From Lysobacterales bacterium (lineage in GTDB: Bacteria > Pseudomonadota > Gammaproteobacteria > Xanthomonadales > SZUA-36): a stretch of DNA of 32,998 bases. This document shows positions 8,933-16,303 of this stretch, in pieces; position 1 is the first letter of the stretch, and every line of letters begins with the position of its first letter. Under the pieces are notes generated by a model that saw nothing but the letters and a program-made list of their open reading frames with translations, did no database searches and was not told the origin of the DNA. Where the stretch lies: NCBI GenBank assembly GCA_029287515.1, contig JARFQZ010000216.1, positions 1 through 32,998 on the forward strand. Direction: 5' to 3'. Position numbers and translations under genes: made by a program.

Positions 8933-10170
8933 AGCTGTTTATAAGGAAATTTCAATCGGAATGGGCCAGTTGGCTTGCCGTTGCCTTCGTGGCCCTGCTG
9001 CCCTTCGGCCGCCTGGCTGAGGTGCCGTTGTCGGTCTTCGCCCTTTCGTTGCTGGTGCTGGCCCGGTCAGCCGAGAACCGGCTTCGCATCCGCAAAGCCT
9101 CCCTGTTTGTGTTGCCCCTGTTTCTCTGCTTCTGGGTACCCATGGTCATTTCCAGTTTCGACTCTTTTTACCCGTCCAAAAGCTGGACCAGCAGCATCGC
9201 GGCACTGAGGTTCCTGGCTGCGGCACTGGCCATGACGCTCTTATTGAACAGCGCTTCAACCAGGGAGCGCGTGCTGCGCTGGACAGCTTACCTGTTGCTG
9301 TTCTGGGCTGCCGACGCGTTCATCCAGCTGTTCTTCGGGCGTGACCTGTTCGGCATCGCGATGCACCCGGACCGGCTTAATGCCCTGTTCGTGAAAAAGT
9401 ACCAGTTTTTCGGCCCCACCCTCGCGATGCTGTCACCACTGGTCCTTGAGCATGCGCGGCGGGAATGGCGGCCCTGGGCCTGGGCGGTCTCATTCGCCCT
9501 GATTCTAGGCGCGGTCATGATTGCCGGCATGCGGGCCGGCTGGTTGACGATGGCCCTGGTGCTGGCCACCTATATGCTGCTGATGCTCAAGCGTGAAAAC
9601 CGGGAATTACGCCGGACCATGTTCACCATCCCGGCGCTGGCGGTCATCGTGCTGGCGGTCAGTTACTTCGCCTCGCCGCTGTTCCAGGAGCGCCTGGATG
9701 TTACCCGGGCATTCACGTCCGGAGTGGAAAAGAGCCTAGATTCCTCGTCAATGGAACGCGTACCCATTTTCAGCACCGCCTTGACCATGTATCGCGAACA
9801 TCCCGTCAACGGGGTGGGGGTCAGGGCCTTCCCCAAGGCCTACATGGTCTATGCCGAACCGGATGACATCCACATCAGGAAATCCGGCGGCGCGTCAGGC
9901 GCCACTCACGCGCACAACGTGATACTGGAAGTCATGTCGGATACGGGTACCATCGGTTTGCTGGGTTTGTTGGTCGCGATCGGTTTCCTATGGGCGCATT
10001 TCAGGAACATCACGCCAGCGGAACGGCAGGATGCCTTTCCTTATGCGCTTGCGGTGCTGTTGATACTCTTCCCATTCAACTCGCATTTCGCGATTTACGG
10101 CACGTATACCTCTTCACTGGTCTGGTTCCTGGTGGGACTGTGGAGCGCTTCATTACGGCATGGCCGATAG
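8929..10170 (+). CDS. O-antigen ligase family (WaaL/Wzy-C) membrane protein
   Basis: A 413-aa polytopic inner-membrane protein with about 10-12 helices and one large periplasmic loop (roughly residues 250-335). The loop ends with the Wzy_C signature THAHNVILEVMSDTGTIGL, containing His327 and His329. A conserved arginine lies in the preceding helix region (GMRAGWLT, Arg202). In WaaL these residues serve transfer of undecaprenyl-linked O-antigen to lipid A-core at the periplasmic face. Polymerases (Wzy) and some other glycan ligases share the fold, so ligase versus polymerase is not certain. The position between a GT4 gene (4-bp overlap) and waaA favours LPS. Confidence 0.85.
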   Translation: MKLFIRKFQSEWASWLAVAFVALLPFGRLAEVPLSVFALSLLVLARSAENRLRIRKASLFVLPLFLCFWVPMVISSFDSFYPSKSWTSSIAALRFLAAALAMTLLLNSASTRERVLRWTAYLLLFWAADAFIQLFFGRDLFGIAMHPDRLNALFVKKYQFFGPTLAMLSPLVLEHARREWRPWAWAVSFALILGAVMIAGMRAGWLTMALVLATYMLLMLKRENRELRRTMFTIPALAVIVLAVSYFASPLFQERLDVTRAFTSGVEKSLDSSSMERVPIFSTALTMYREHPVNGVGVRAFPKAYMVYAEPDDIHIRKSGGASGATHAHNVILEVMSDTGTIGLLGLLVAIGFLWAHFRNITPAERQDAFPYALAVLLILFPFNSHFAIYGTYTSSLVWFLVGLWSASLRHGR

Positions 10171-10173
10171 GGA

Positions 10174-10251
10174 TCAAATGAGCGACCGCAGAACCGCCGC
10201 TGTGATCACAGCCACGGTCAGCAGGAAAAATACCCGAATGACGTTTTTCAC
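10174..10251 (-). CDS. Possible 25-residue hydrophobic peptide (very tentative)
   Basis: The 133-bp spacer between the ligase gene and waaA contains, antisense, a GTG-started frame of 25 codons ending TGA. The peptide (VKNVIRVFFLLTVAVITAAV then LRSLI) is one basic-flanked membrane helix. A GGGGTG lies about 7-12 bases upstream of the GTG. It could be a small membrane protein or chance; only conservation in relatives would decide. Confidence 0.15.
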   Translation of the reverse strand: MKNVIRVFFLLTVAVITAAVLRSLI

Positions 10252-10303
10252 GTTTGCGCACCCCGGCGGATACTGAAAGCCCGATGATATACTCGACGTA
10301 AAG

Positions 10304-11578
10304 ATGCGCAAGCTTTATTCCCTCTTGATTTACCTGCTGACGCCACTGGCACTTCTGCATCTGGCGTTCCGTGGTCTGCGCAACCGGGACTATTTGAGGC
10401 GATGGTCAGAGCGCTTCGCATTCTTTGATTCTCCACCAGCGGTTGGGGGAATGGTCGTACACGCCGCCTCGATGGGCGAAGTCAACGCGGCAAGCGCCCT
10501 GATCCGTAAACTGCTCGATCGTTATCCGGAGTATCCACTTTGTATCACTACCCTGACGCCGACCGGTTCTGACAGGGTCCGCGCTCTTTTCTCCGACAGG
10601 GCTTTTCATGTTTATGCGCCCCTGGATCTGCCGGGTGCTGTGCGGCGCTTTTTTGACCGGACCCGGCCGCGCCTGTTGGTCATCATGGAGACGGAAATCT
10701 GGCCAAACTTTTTTTTCGAGGCGGCCAGCCAGGGCATCCCCGTCGTGATCGCCAATGCCCGGATTTCCGATAATTCGATTGGCGCCTACCGGCGCCTCGT
10801 CCAGTTCATCCGCCCTGCCCTGAAAAGAGTGTCCCAAATTGGGGCCCAGAGTCGAATGGATGCCGAACGCCTGGTTGAACTCGGTGCGGAATCGAGCCGA
10901 ATTTCAATCACCGGTAACCTGAAGTTCGACGTCGATCTCCCGCTCAGTCTGCTCGAGCAGGCCGAGCCCATCCGGCTGGCCTGGGGTACAGACCGGCTGG
11001 TGCTGTTGGCAGGCAGCACCCACGAAGCAGACGAGGCTGCTGTTTTAAAAGCTTTCAAGCCACTGCTTGCAGAGTTTCCAACGGCGCTTCTGGTGCTGGT
11101 GCCACGTCACCCCGAACGCTTTGGCAGGGCCGCCCAACTTGCGCGTTCGGCTGGCTTGAAGGTGTCATTGCGCAGTGAAGGCATCAACTGTCCCAGGAAC
11201 ACCCAGTGTTTCGTGCTTGATTCGATGGGGGAATTGATGCGCTATTACGCCGCGTGCGACGTGGCTTTCGTCGGCGGCAGCATGGGCCGTGTCGGCGGTC
11301 AGAACATGCTGGAACCGGCTGCCATGGGTAAGCCGGTCATCGTCGGCCCAAACACCTTCAATTTCAAAGAAATTTCCGAGCAGTTAATCGACTGCGGGGC
11401 CAGCATCCGTATTCAGGATGCCGACGAGCTGAGGATGGCCGTTGACCGGTTATTCAACGATCCCGAATTGCGCGATCAAATGGGACAAGCCGGCATGAAC
11501 CTGGTGCAGAGCGGCCAGGGTGCACTGCAGCGCACCCTGGATTTGATTGATGGTGTGCTTACTGAAGCAGTTGATTGA
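10304..11578 (+). CDS. waaA: 3-deoxy-D-manno-octulosonic acid (Kdo) transferase
   Basis: A 424-aa WaaA (KdtA), which adds Kdo from CMP-Kdo to lipid IVA at the cytoplasmic side of the inner membrane, the first step of LPS core assembly. Recognition rests on the N-terminal membrane anchor (residues 3-20), the VHAASMGEV block with the candidate catalytic Glu59, METEIWPN, and the donor-site block GGSMGRVGGQNMLEPAAMGKPVIVG near the C-terminus. Length fits the family (E. coli 425). The ATG was chosen because the N-terminal anchor begins immediately after it; the Shine-Dalgarno is weak. A TATACT lies 10 bp upstream without a matching -35. Its 3' end overlaps the convergent tolC-like gene by 20 bp. 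Confidence 0.97.
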   Translation: MRKLYSLLIYLLTPLALLHLAFRGLRNRDYLRRWSERFAFFDSPPAVGGMVVHAASMGEVNAASALIRKLLDRYPEYPLCITTLTPTGSDRVRALFSDRAFHVYAPLDLPGAVRRFFDRTRPRLLVIMETEIWPNFFFEAASQGIPVVIANARISDNSIGAYRRLVQFIRPALKRVSQIGAQSRMDAERLVELGAESSRISITGNLKFDVDLPLSLLEQAEPIRLAWGTDRLVLLAGSTHEADEAAVLKAFKPLLAEFPTALLVLVPRHPERFGRAAQLARSAGLKVSLRSEGINCPRNTQCFVLDSMGELMRYYAACDVAFVGGSMGRVGGQNMLEPAAMGKPVIVGPNTFNFKEISEQLIDCGASIRIQDADELRMAVDRLFNDPELRDQMGQAGMNLVQSGQGALQRTLDLIDGVLTEAVD

Positions 11579-12908
11579 CCACGCGCAAGTCTTCCGATGT
11601 CAACAGGCCCGCACTCGCTTTCAGCCGAAGGTGACGAATGATATACGCGTGGCGGGCGACCGAGTTATCCCTTTGCGCCTGGTATTTTCTCTGCTCGGCG
11701 ATCAGCACATCCACGATGGTGCGGGTGCCCACTTCAAATCCTGCCTGGGTTGCCTCCAGGGCGCTTTCGGCCGAAATACTGGCCTGCTCGAAAGCCTGTA
11801 CTTCCTGGATACCCGCGATGACCGCGCGGTAAGAGTTCTGTGTCTCGCGAATGACGCCCCTCTGCACATCGTCCAGGTCCTGGCCGGTCGCATCCAGCAA
11901 TTTACGGGCCTGGCGGGTCCGATGGGTGACGCGCCCACCCTGGTATATGGGTATGTCCAGGAACAGCCCGATCCGCCAGTCATCGACCTGCAGCGTGGAA
12001 TTCAGCTGCTCACCGCTGATGAAATCATTGTACTGGTATTTGTTGTTCTTGAATTGATCGTAAGTCCCTATGAGGTCCAGGGTGGGGAAATGTCCTGACC
12101 GTTCCAGCCTCATGTTTGCATCAGCTACGTCAACAGATGCCCTGCTGGCCAGCACCGCCGGGTTGGTCTGCATCGCCATGTCAACCCACTCGTCCGCATT
12201 GATCGGGTCAGGTTCCACCAGCGGAAGCACTTCCTGCAGCGCGTCATAGGTTTCGAAATACTTTCCGGTCAATTCCCGCAAGGCTTCCTTGGCATCGGCC
12301 AGGTCATTTCGGGCGACAATCGCGCGTGCGCGGGCATTGTCGTAACTGGCACGGGCTTCGTGCACGTCCGTCACGGCGGTAAGGCCTACTTCGAAACGTT
12401 GTTCCGCTTGCTCAAACTGGCGCTGGAAGGCTTTTTCTTCCGCCTCGGCAAAAGTGACACCATCGGTATAGGTAAGAACCAGGAAATAGCTTTCGGAAAC
12501 CCGCAACAGGAAGTCCTGGTAGGCGATTGCGTAGATTGCCTCGGCTTCACTGATCTGGCCCCGCGCAATATCCAGCGCTTCGTAATTGGCTTGGCGGTAA
12601 AGGCTTTGCCGTAGATCGATCCCGTAGTTCCGATTGTCGATATCCGAATCTTCGATGTCCAATTCAGGTATGTCGGTGTCGCTGTTACCCCAGTTCCACG
12701 AACCCGTGGCGCCTAGTTGGGGCAACAGGTTAGCCCTTGCAATGTAACGCTGTTCCTCGGTCGCCTGACGGCGGAAATCGGCCGCCTGCAGCCTCGCATC
12801 GTAGTCCCGCGCCAGGTCGTGAACACCCACCAGGTCCACGGCGCCGGCTGGCGTGGCAAACACCAATGCTGCGCCAGCAAGGCCCAGCAACTTAATTTTA
12901 ATAGTCAT
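11559..12908 (-). CDS. tolC: TolC-family outer membrane efflux/secretion channel
   Basis: A 449-aa outer-membrane channel component for tripartite efflux pumps and type I secretion. The start is the ATG at 12908, not the upstream start of the ORF track: it is preceded by GGAG at 9 bases and opens a signal peptide (MTIKIKLLGLAGAALVFATP, then AGA) with cleavage expected near residue 23. The mature protein shows the two-fold repeat of outer membrane efflux domains, e.g. RQSLYRQANYEALDIARGQI early and GLFLDIPIYQGGRVTHRTRQ late. It lies 17 bp downstream of the PIMT-like gene, on one transcript. No inner-membrane pump or adaptor gene is nearby, so it may be a shared housekeeping TolC. Confidence 0.92.
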   Translation of the reverse strand: MTIKIKLLGLAGAALVFATPAGAVDLVGVHDLARDYDARLQAADFRRQATEEQRYIARANLLPQLGATGSWNWGNSDTDIPELDIEDSDIDNRNYGIDLRQSLYRQANYEALDIARGQISEAEAIYAIAYQDFLLRVSESYFLVLTYTDGVTFAEAEEKAFQRQFEQAEQRFEVGLTAVTDVHEARASYDNARARAIVARNDLADAKEALRELTGKYFETYDALQEVLPLVEPDPINADEWVDMAMQTNPAVLASRASVDVADANMRLERSGHFPTLDLIGTYDQFKNNKYQYNDFISGEQLNSTLQVDDWRIGLFLDIPIYQGGRVTHRTRQARKLLDATGQDLDDVQRGVIRETQNSYRAVIAGIQEVQAFEQASISAESALEATQAGFEVGTRTIVDVLIAEQRKYQAQRDNSVARHAYIIRHLRLKASAGLLTSEDLRVVNQLLQ

Positions 12909-12925
12909 AAATTGACTCCAAAACC

Positions 12926-13585
12926 TCAAAATTCGAATTCCGGCGGTAACTCTGCATTGAGCAACCGGGGTAAGTCTGTTTCCAGCAAGCTTTCTTCCGC
13001 CCATTCAGAGACATCCAGGCGAGTGAGCAAGCGCGCATGCATGGCCGGTGAATTACCGGTGACTATAAACATCCTGCCACCTGGATTGACCCACCCTTTG
13101 AACTGTTCAGGTACGACGGGCACAGAACCGGTAACGACAACCACGTCATGGGCCTGCTCGGGCTGCCAGCCTGACATGGCATCACCGATAAACAGTTCCA
13201 CATTGTTGATTCCCTGGTCGTTAAGCTTCAACGCGGCTTCGCGGTGCAATTCTTCGAAGATTTCCACGCTGACCACGCGCTTGGCAAGCCTGGACAGGCA
13301 CGCGGTCACAAACCCGCTGCCGGTTCCGATTTCAAGGACGGTTTCGTCTTGCTTCAGGTCCAGCGCCTGTAGCATGCGGGCTTCGATCTTCGGGCGCATC
13401 ATGACCTGGTCACATGGCAGGGGCACTGCGATGTCAGCAAATGCCAGCTTGCGGTAGCGAACCGGAACGAAGTCTTCACGGTGAATGGCTTCGAGTAACG
13501 ACAGCACCTTGCTGTCAAGCACTTCCCAGGGTCGAATTTGCTGCTCCACCATGTTGAAGCGCGCTTGGTCAAAATTCATATTCAT
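12926..13585 (-). CDS. Protein-L-isoaspartate O-methyltransferase-like protein with altered active-site loop
   Basis: A 219-aa protein of the Pcm/PIMT fold. SAM-binding motif I is clear (VLEIGTGSGFVTACL), and the N-terminal helix region (MVEQQIRPWEVLD) and the ADIAVPLP strand align with PIMT. In true PIMT the segment after that strand reads GQGQTISQP and contains the catalytic serine; here it reads PCDQVMMRP, so the serine is lost. Isoaspartate repair activity is therefore doubtful and the enzyme may methylate something else. As I recall, PIMT-like genes upstream of tolC recur in several proteobacteria, suggesting a link to the channel that is not understood. The ATG at 13585 has a close in-frame alternative (MNMNFDQ). 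Confidence 0.8.
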   Translation of the reverse strand: MNMNFDQARFNMVEQQIRPWEVLDSKVLSLLEAIHREDFVPVRYRKLAFADIAVPLPCDQVMMRPKIEARMLQALDLKQDETVLEIGTGSGFVTACLSRLAKRVVSVEIFEELHREAALKLNDQGINNVELFIGDAMSGWQPEQAHDVVVVTGSVPVVPEQFKGWVNPGGRMFIVTGNSPAMHARLLTRLDVSEWAEESLLETDLPRLLNAELPPEFEF

Positions 13586-13665
13586 GTTCAGGCTCCCGGC
13601 CTTGGATTTTTCTTCAACAAACTAGCAAGCCTAAGCCTTCGGATACAAACCATCAAGCGAAAGAA

Positions 13666-13682
13666 TGCGTATTCATGACGCA
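13666..13682. promoter_or_regulatory. 17-bp inverted repeat between the PIMT-like and ECF sigma genes
   Basis: Arms TGCGT and ACGCA are separated by 7 bp. It lies in the 228-bp divergent spacer 13586-13813, which otherwise shows no gene and no convincing sigma70 or ECF-type promoter. Five-base arms are short enough to arise by chance. Confidence 0.2.
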
Positions 13683-13813
13683 GTAATTAAGTGCCATTAG
13701 TCACATCCAAACGGTTGCGTCACCCAGTTGGAGCACGTTATGGTGCAAAGGTTTCGGCCTTAGACGTAAAAACAAGGTAAAAAGTTTGAAATATCTCTCC
13801 CACAATTCCGGTC

Positions 13814-14341
13814 ATGAACACTGAAGCCGGCCGTCAGGCGAAATTTAATCAGCTGGCTCAAAGCTATGGCACCGATCTGTATCGATATGCCATGTGGATT
13901 TGTGGAAATGATGCACTGGCCAAGGACCTGGTGCAGGAAACGTATCTGCGGGCCTGGAAAGCCCTTGACCGGCTGAAAGACCCCAAGGCCGCAAAAAGTT
14001 GGCTGATCACGATCCTGCGTCGTGAGTTCGCGCGGACTTTCGAGCGCAAGGTGCCCAAATTTACGGACCTGGACAAGGTGGTCGTGACAGAAGAAAGCGA
14101 GCTGGAACCAGACGAGCAAACTGAAATGAAGATTTTGCGCCAGGGAATCATGAAGCTGGCGCCAAAATACCGGGAACCCCTGCTGATGCAGGTGGTTCTG
14201 GGATACAGCTGTAAAGAGATTTCCGAAGCACTGGATATCAGTAAAAGCGCTGTGATGACACAACTTTTCAGGGCGCGCGAGCAATTGAAAACACAGATGC
14301 GCAAAGATGGAGTAACGGGTAATGTCCATGAACTTTTCTGA
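13814..14341 (+). CDS. ECF-type RNA polymerase sigma factor
   Basis: A 175-aa group 4 sigma factor with only regions 2 and 4. Region 2 contains LYRYAMWICGNDALAKDLVQ and ETYLRAWKAL (about residues 20-52), with region 2.4 near SWLITILRREFARTF. Region 4 has the helix-turn-helix VVLGYSCKEISEALDISKSA near residues 137-156, followed by LFRAREQLK. The protein directs RNA polymerase to a small regulon, normally held inactive by a membrane anti-sigma factor. The next gene overlaps it by 20 bp and encodes a one-helix protein of anti-sigma layout. The target promoter is unknown; I found no repeated ECF-like -35/-10 pair upstream to support autoregulation. Confidence 0.93.
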   Translation: MNTEAGRQAKFNQLAQSYGTDLYRYAMWICGNDALAKDLVQETYLRAWKALDRLKDPKAAKSWLITILRREFARTFERKVPKFTDLDKVVVTEESELEPDEQTEMKILRQGIMKLAPKYREPLLMQVVLGYSCKEISEALDISKSAVMTQLFRAREQLKTQMRKDGVTGNVHELF

Positions 14342-15044
14342 GTTCAAGCGATTACTGGGTGCGGAGCCGCGTAGCGACGACCCGGAGTTTCGCCGTGCCT
14401 GTCATTCGTCACCTGAATTCGAGCGCGAGGCCCGCGACGCATTGCGTTTTGAAGAAAAACTGGAGCACGCCCTGGCAGTCCCCGAACCTTCCGGGCTGAT
14501 TGAAGACCTCCTGACGATCAGTGAGCAGTCTCCTTCAGGGTCCGGAAACAGGCGCCTGTTGCAGTACGCTCTGGCAGCCAGCCTGTTCGTTGCCGTCGGC
14601 GCAGCCGGAATTGTCTGGAAAATGAATCCCAGTTGGGATTCTGTTGAAGAATATCTCGTTGACCATTACCGACATGACGGAGTATCGCTGATGACCCGCA
14701 CTCAGTCTGACACGGCGGAGGATGTGCAGGCGGTCTTGTCGGAGCTGAGTATACAGGCCAGCCCGCAATTGGCGGACATCGTGGGTGTTATCAAGTACTG
14801 CCCGACCCCTGATGGAAAGGGTGTCCATATGATCCTGAACACGGATACGGGCCCGGTGACCGTTTTTTACATGCCAGACACCGAGGTCATTGACGGTGAA
14901 ACCCTTGCTTTTGATGACGTCGAAGCGGTTCTTGTTGAACTTCAAAGCGGCTCAGCCGCCATCATCGGACCCGATGCAACAACGTTTTCCAGCCTGCAGG
15001 CCCTTATTTACGACTCGTTACTGCCGTTACCCGGCAACTCCTGA
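14322..15044 (+). CDS. DUF3379-family membrane protein, probable anti-sigma factor
   Basis: A 240-aa protein with a polar, acidic N-terminal domain (1-77), one transmembrane helix at about 79-98 (YALAASLFVAVGAAGIVW) and a periplasmic C-terminal domain containing a single cysteine (VGVIKYCPTPDGKGVHMIL). It resembles the DUF3379 family, which accompanies ECF sigma genes. The layout (cytoplasmic sigma-binding part, helix, periplasmic sensor) is that of an anti-sigma factor. Start: the ATG lies 8 bases after GGAG within the end of the sigma gene, giving a 20-bp overlap and translational coupling. The anti-sigma role is inferred from context, not from a recognised zinc-binding anti-sigma motif, which is absent. 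Confidence 0.75.
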   Translation: MSMNFSEFKRLLGAEPRSDDPEFRRACHSSPEFEREARDALRFEEKLEHALAVPEPSGLIEDLLTISEQSPSGSGNRRLLQYALAASLFVAVGAAGIVWKMNPSWDSVEEYLVDHYRHDGVSLMTRTQSDTAEDVQAVLSELSIQASPQLADIVGVIKYCPTPDGKGVHMILNTDTGPVTVFYMPDTEVIDGETLAFDDVEAVLVELQSGSAAIIGPDATTFSSLQALIYDSLLPLPGNS

Positions 15045-15079
15045 CTAAAGACACAGCGAAAACCCTCATTTTTCTGGTA

Positions 15080-15100
15080 TGTTTGACCTATGATCAAACA
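15080..15100. promoter_or_regulatory. 21-bp dyad symmetry centred on the DUF2333 start codon
   Basis: Seven-base arms TGTTTGA and TCAAACA are exact reverse complements, separated by CCTATGA, which contains the ATG of the DUF2333 gene (15090-15092). No Shine-Dalgarno is recognisable upstream. The dyad could be a repressor operator or an RNA hairpin presenting or hiding the start codon. Confidence 0.4.
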
Positions 15101-16091
15101 AATTAATCTGCGTGCCCGTGCTTTGTGGATCAGCATTCCCTCATTCCTGGTTTTGCTGTGCCTTGTCATGATGTTTTTCCTTAACCATGAACCACCTGCG
15201 TTCAATCCCATGGCCGCCGCTACGCTGCATGCCCAGGAGCATCATCACAAAGTGGTTACCGGGTACACAACGACGTCGACGCTGATGGAAACTGTTGACG
15301 TGATGCTGAACAAGCGCGGTGGATACATGTCCAATGACATCCTGCCGCCCTGGGTATTCCTGGACAACGTACCGAACTGGGAATTTGGTGTTCTGACCCA
15401 GGTTCGTGACCTGGCCAGGGCCATGAGAAACGACTTCAGCCGGTCACAGACCCAGTCGACCGAAGACCCGGACCTGTCTGAAGCGGACCCACTTTTTCAC
15501 TACGATAATGAGCGCTGGTTTCCCCCGGATACCGAAGGGCGTTATCGGAAGGCGAACCTGGCGCTGGAACAATACCTGACCCGCCTATCCTCTCCCAATG
15601 CCCCGGAAGCTCAATTCTACGCCCGGGCGGACAACCTTGTTGACTGGCTCGCAATCGTTGAAAAACGCCTGGGTTCGTTATCTCAGAGACTCTCTGCCAG
15701 CGTGGGACAGGTTCGCCTGAATACAGACCTTTCCGGCGAAGCCAATGCGCGCCAGTCAACGGAATCCCCCGACATCGTGCTTGTAAAAACACCCTGGACC
15801 GAGATCGACGATATTTTTTATGAATCCCGCGGCAGCGCCTGGGCACTGGTCCATTTCCTGCACGCCATGGAAGTTGATTTCGAAGATGTGCTTCGCAAAA
15901 AGAATGCCACGGTGAGTTTCCGCCAGATAATCCGGGAACTCGAGGCTACCCAGATGCCACTCAACAGCCCGATGGTCCTGAATGGCAACCAGTTTGGACT
16001 GTTTGCCAACCATTCACTGGTGATGGCCAATTACATTGCCAGGGCGAATGCAGCCATTATCGACTTGAGAAAACTCCTGCAGGAAGGCTGA
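15090..16091 (+). CDS. DUF2333-family membrane-anchored protein
   Basis: A 333-aa protein matching the DUF2333 family of uncharacterised proteobacterial proteins. A short basic N-terminus is followed by one transmembrane helix at about residues 12-31 (ISIPSFLVLLCLVMMFFL), and the rest would be periplasmic. The family-like features I recognise are the LMETVDVMLNKRGGYMSNDI and PPWVFLDNVPNWEFGVL blocks early in the soluble domain and the AWALVHFLHAMEVDFEDVL block near the C-terminus. No catalytic motif is evident. It starts 45 bp after the DUF3379 gene and is followed 5 bp later by a lipoprotein gene, so it probably belongs to the sigma-factor transcript or its regulon. Function unknown. Confidence 0.82.
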   Translation: MIKQINLRARALWISIPSFLVLLCLVMMFFLNHEPPAFNPMAAATLHAQEHHHKVVTGYTTTSTLMETVDVMLNKRGGYMSNDILPPWVFLDNVPNWEFGVLTQVRDLARAMRNDFSRSQTQSTEDPDLSEADPLFHYDNERWFPPDTEGRYRKANLALEQYLTRLSSPNAPEAQFYARADNLVDWLAIVEKRLGSLSQRLSASVGQVRLNTDLSGEANARQSTESPDIVLVKTPWTEIDDIFYESRGSAWALVHFLHAMEVDFEDVLRKKNATVSFRQIIRELEATQMPLNSPMVLNGNQFGLFANHSLVMANYIARANAAIIDLRKLLQEG

Positions 16092-16096
16092 AGCCC

Positions 16097-16294
16097 ATGT
16101 TGGTCCGTCTGGTTCTCGTTTTAACCCTGGTTCTACTGGCAGGTTGCCGTGATGACACCATTGAAGACCGCAAGCACGGTCAATCGGTAGTCTGCCACAA
16201 CGGATCAAAAACACTCACGGTTTCCAACGCCGACAGCTTCGTTCATCTGGGCCATGGCGATACAGCCGGCCCTTGCCCTGATAACGGTCCCTGA
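16097..16294 (+). CDS. Small lipoprotein with a C-terminal CH...HxxHGD...C motif
   Basis: A 65-aa protein with a short type II signal peptide and lipobox (LVLLAGC, lipidation Cys at about residue 16). The mature part is only about 50 residues and ends in a compact motif: VCHNGSKTLTVSNADSFVHL followed by GHGDTAGPC. This Cys-His/His-His-Gly-Asp/Cys pattern resembles a short tail-like module I associate with various bacterial secreted proteins; its function is unknown to me. The two mature cysteines could form a disulfide and the histidines could bind metal, which is inference. The Shine-Dalgarno GGAAGGC lies at the end of the DUF2333 gene, so translation is coupled. It stops in frame 9 nt before the amidase start. 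Confidence 0.72.
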   Translation: MLVRLVLVLTLVLLAGCRDDTIEDRKHGQSVVCHNGSKTLTVSNADSFVHLGHGDTAGPCPDNGP

Positions 16295-16303
16295 GCCTCT
16301 GCT

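Noticed and set aside
10201-10210. TGTGATCACA as a CRP site
   Set aside because: CRP sites need TGTGA and TCACA separated by 6 bp; here the halves are fused without a spacer.
10288-10293. TATACT as a waaA promoter -10
   Set aside because: No -35-like hexamer at 16-18 bp and the element is only 10 bp from the start codon; more likely chance.
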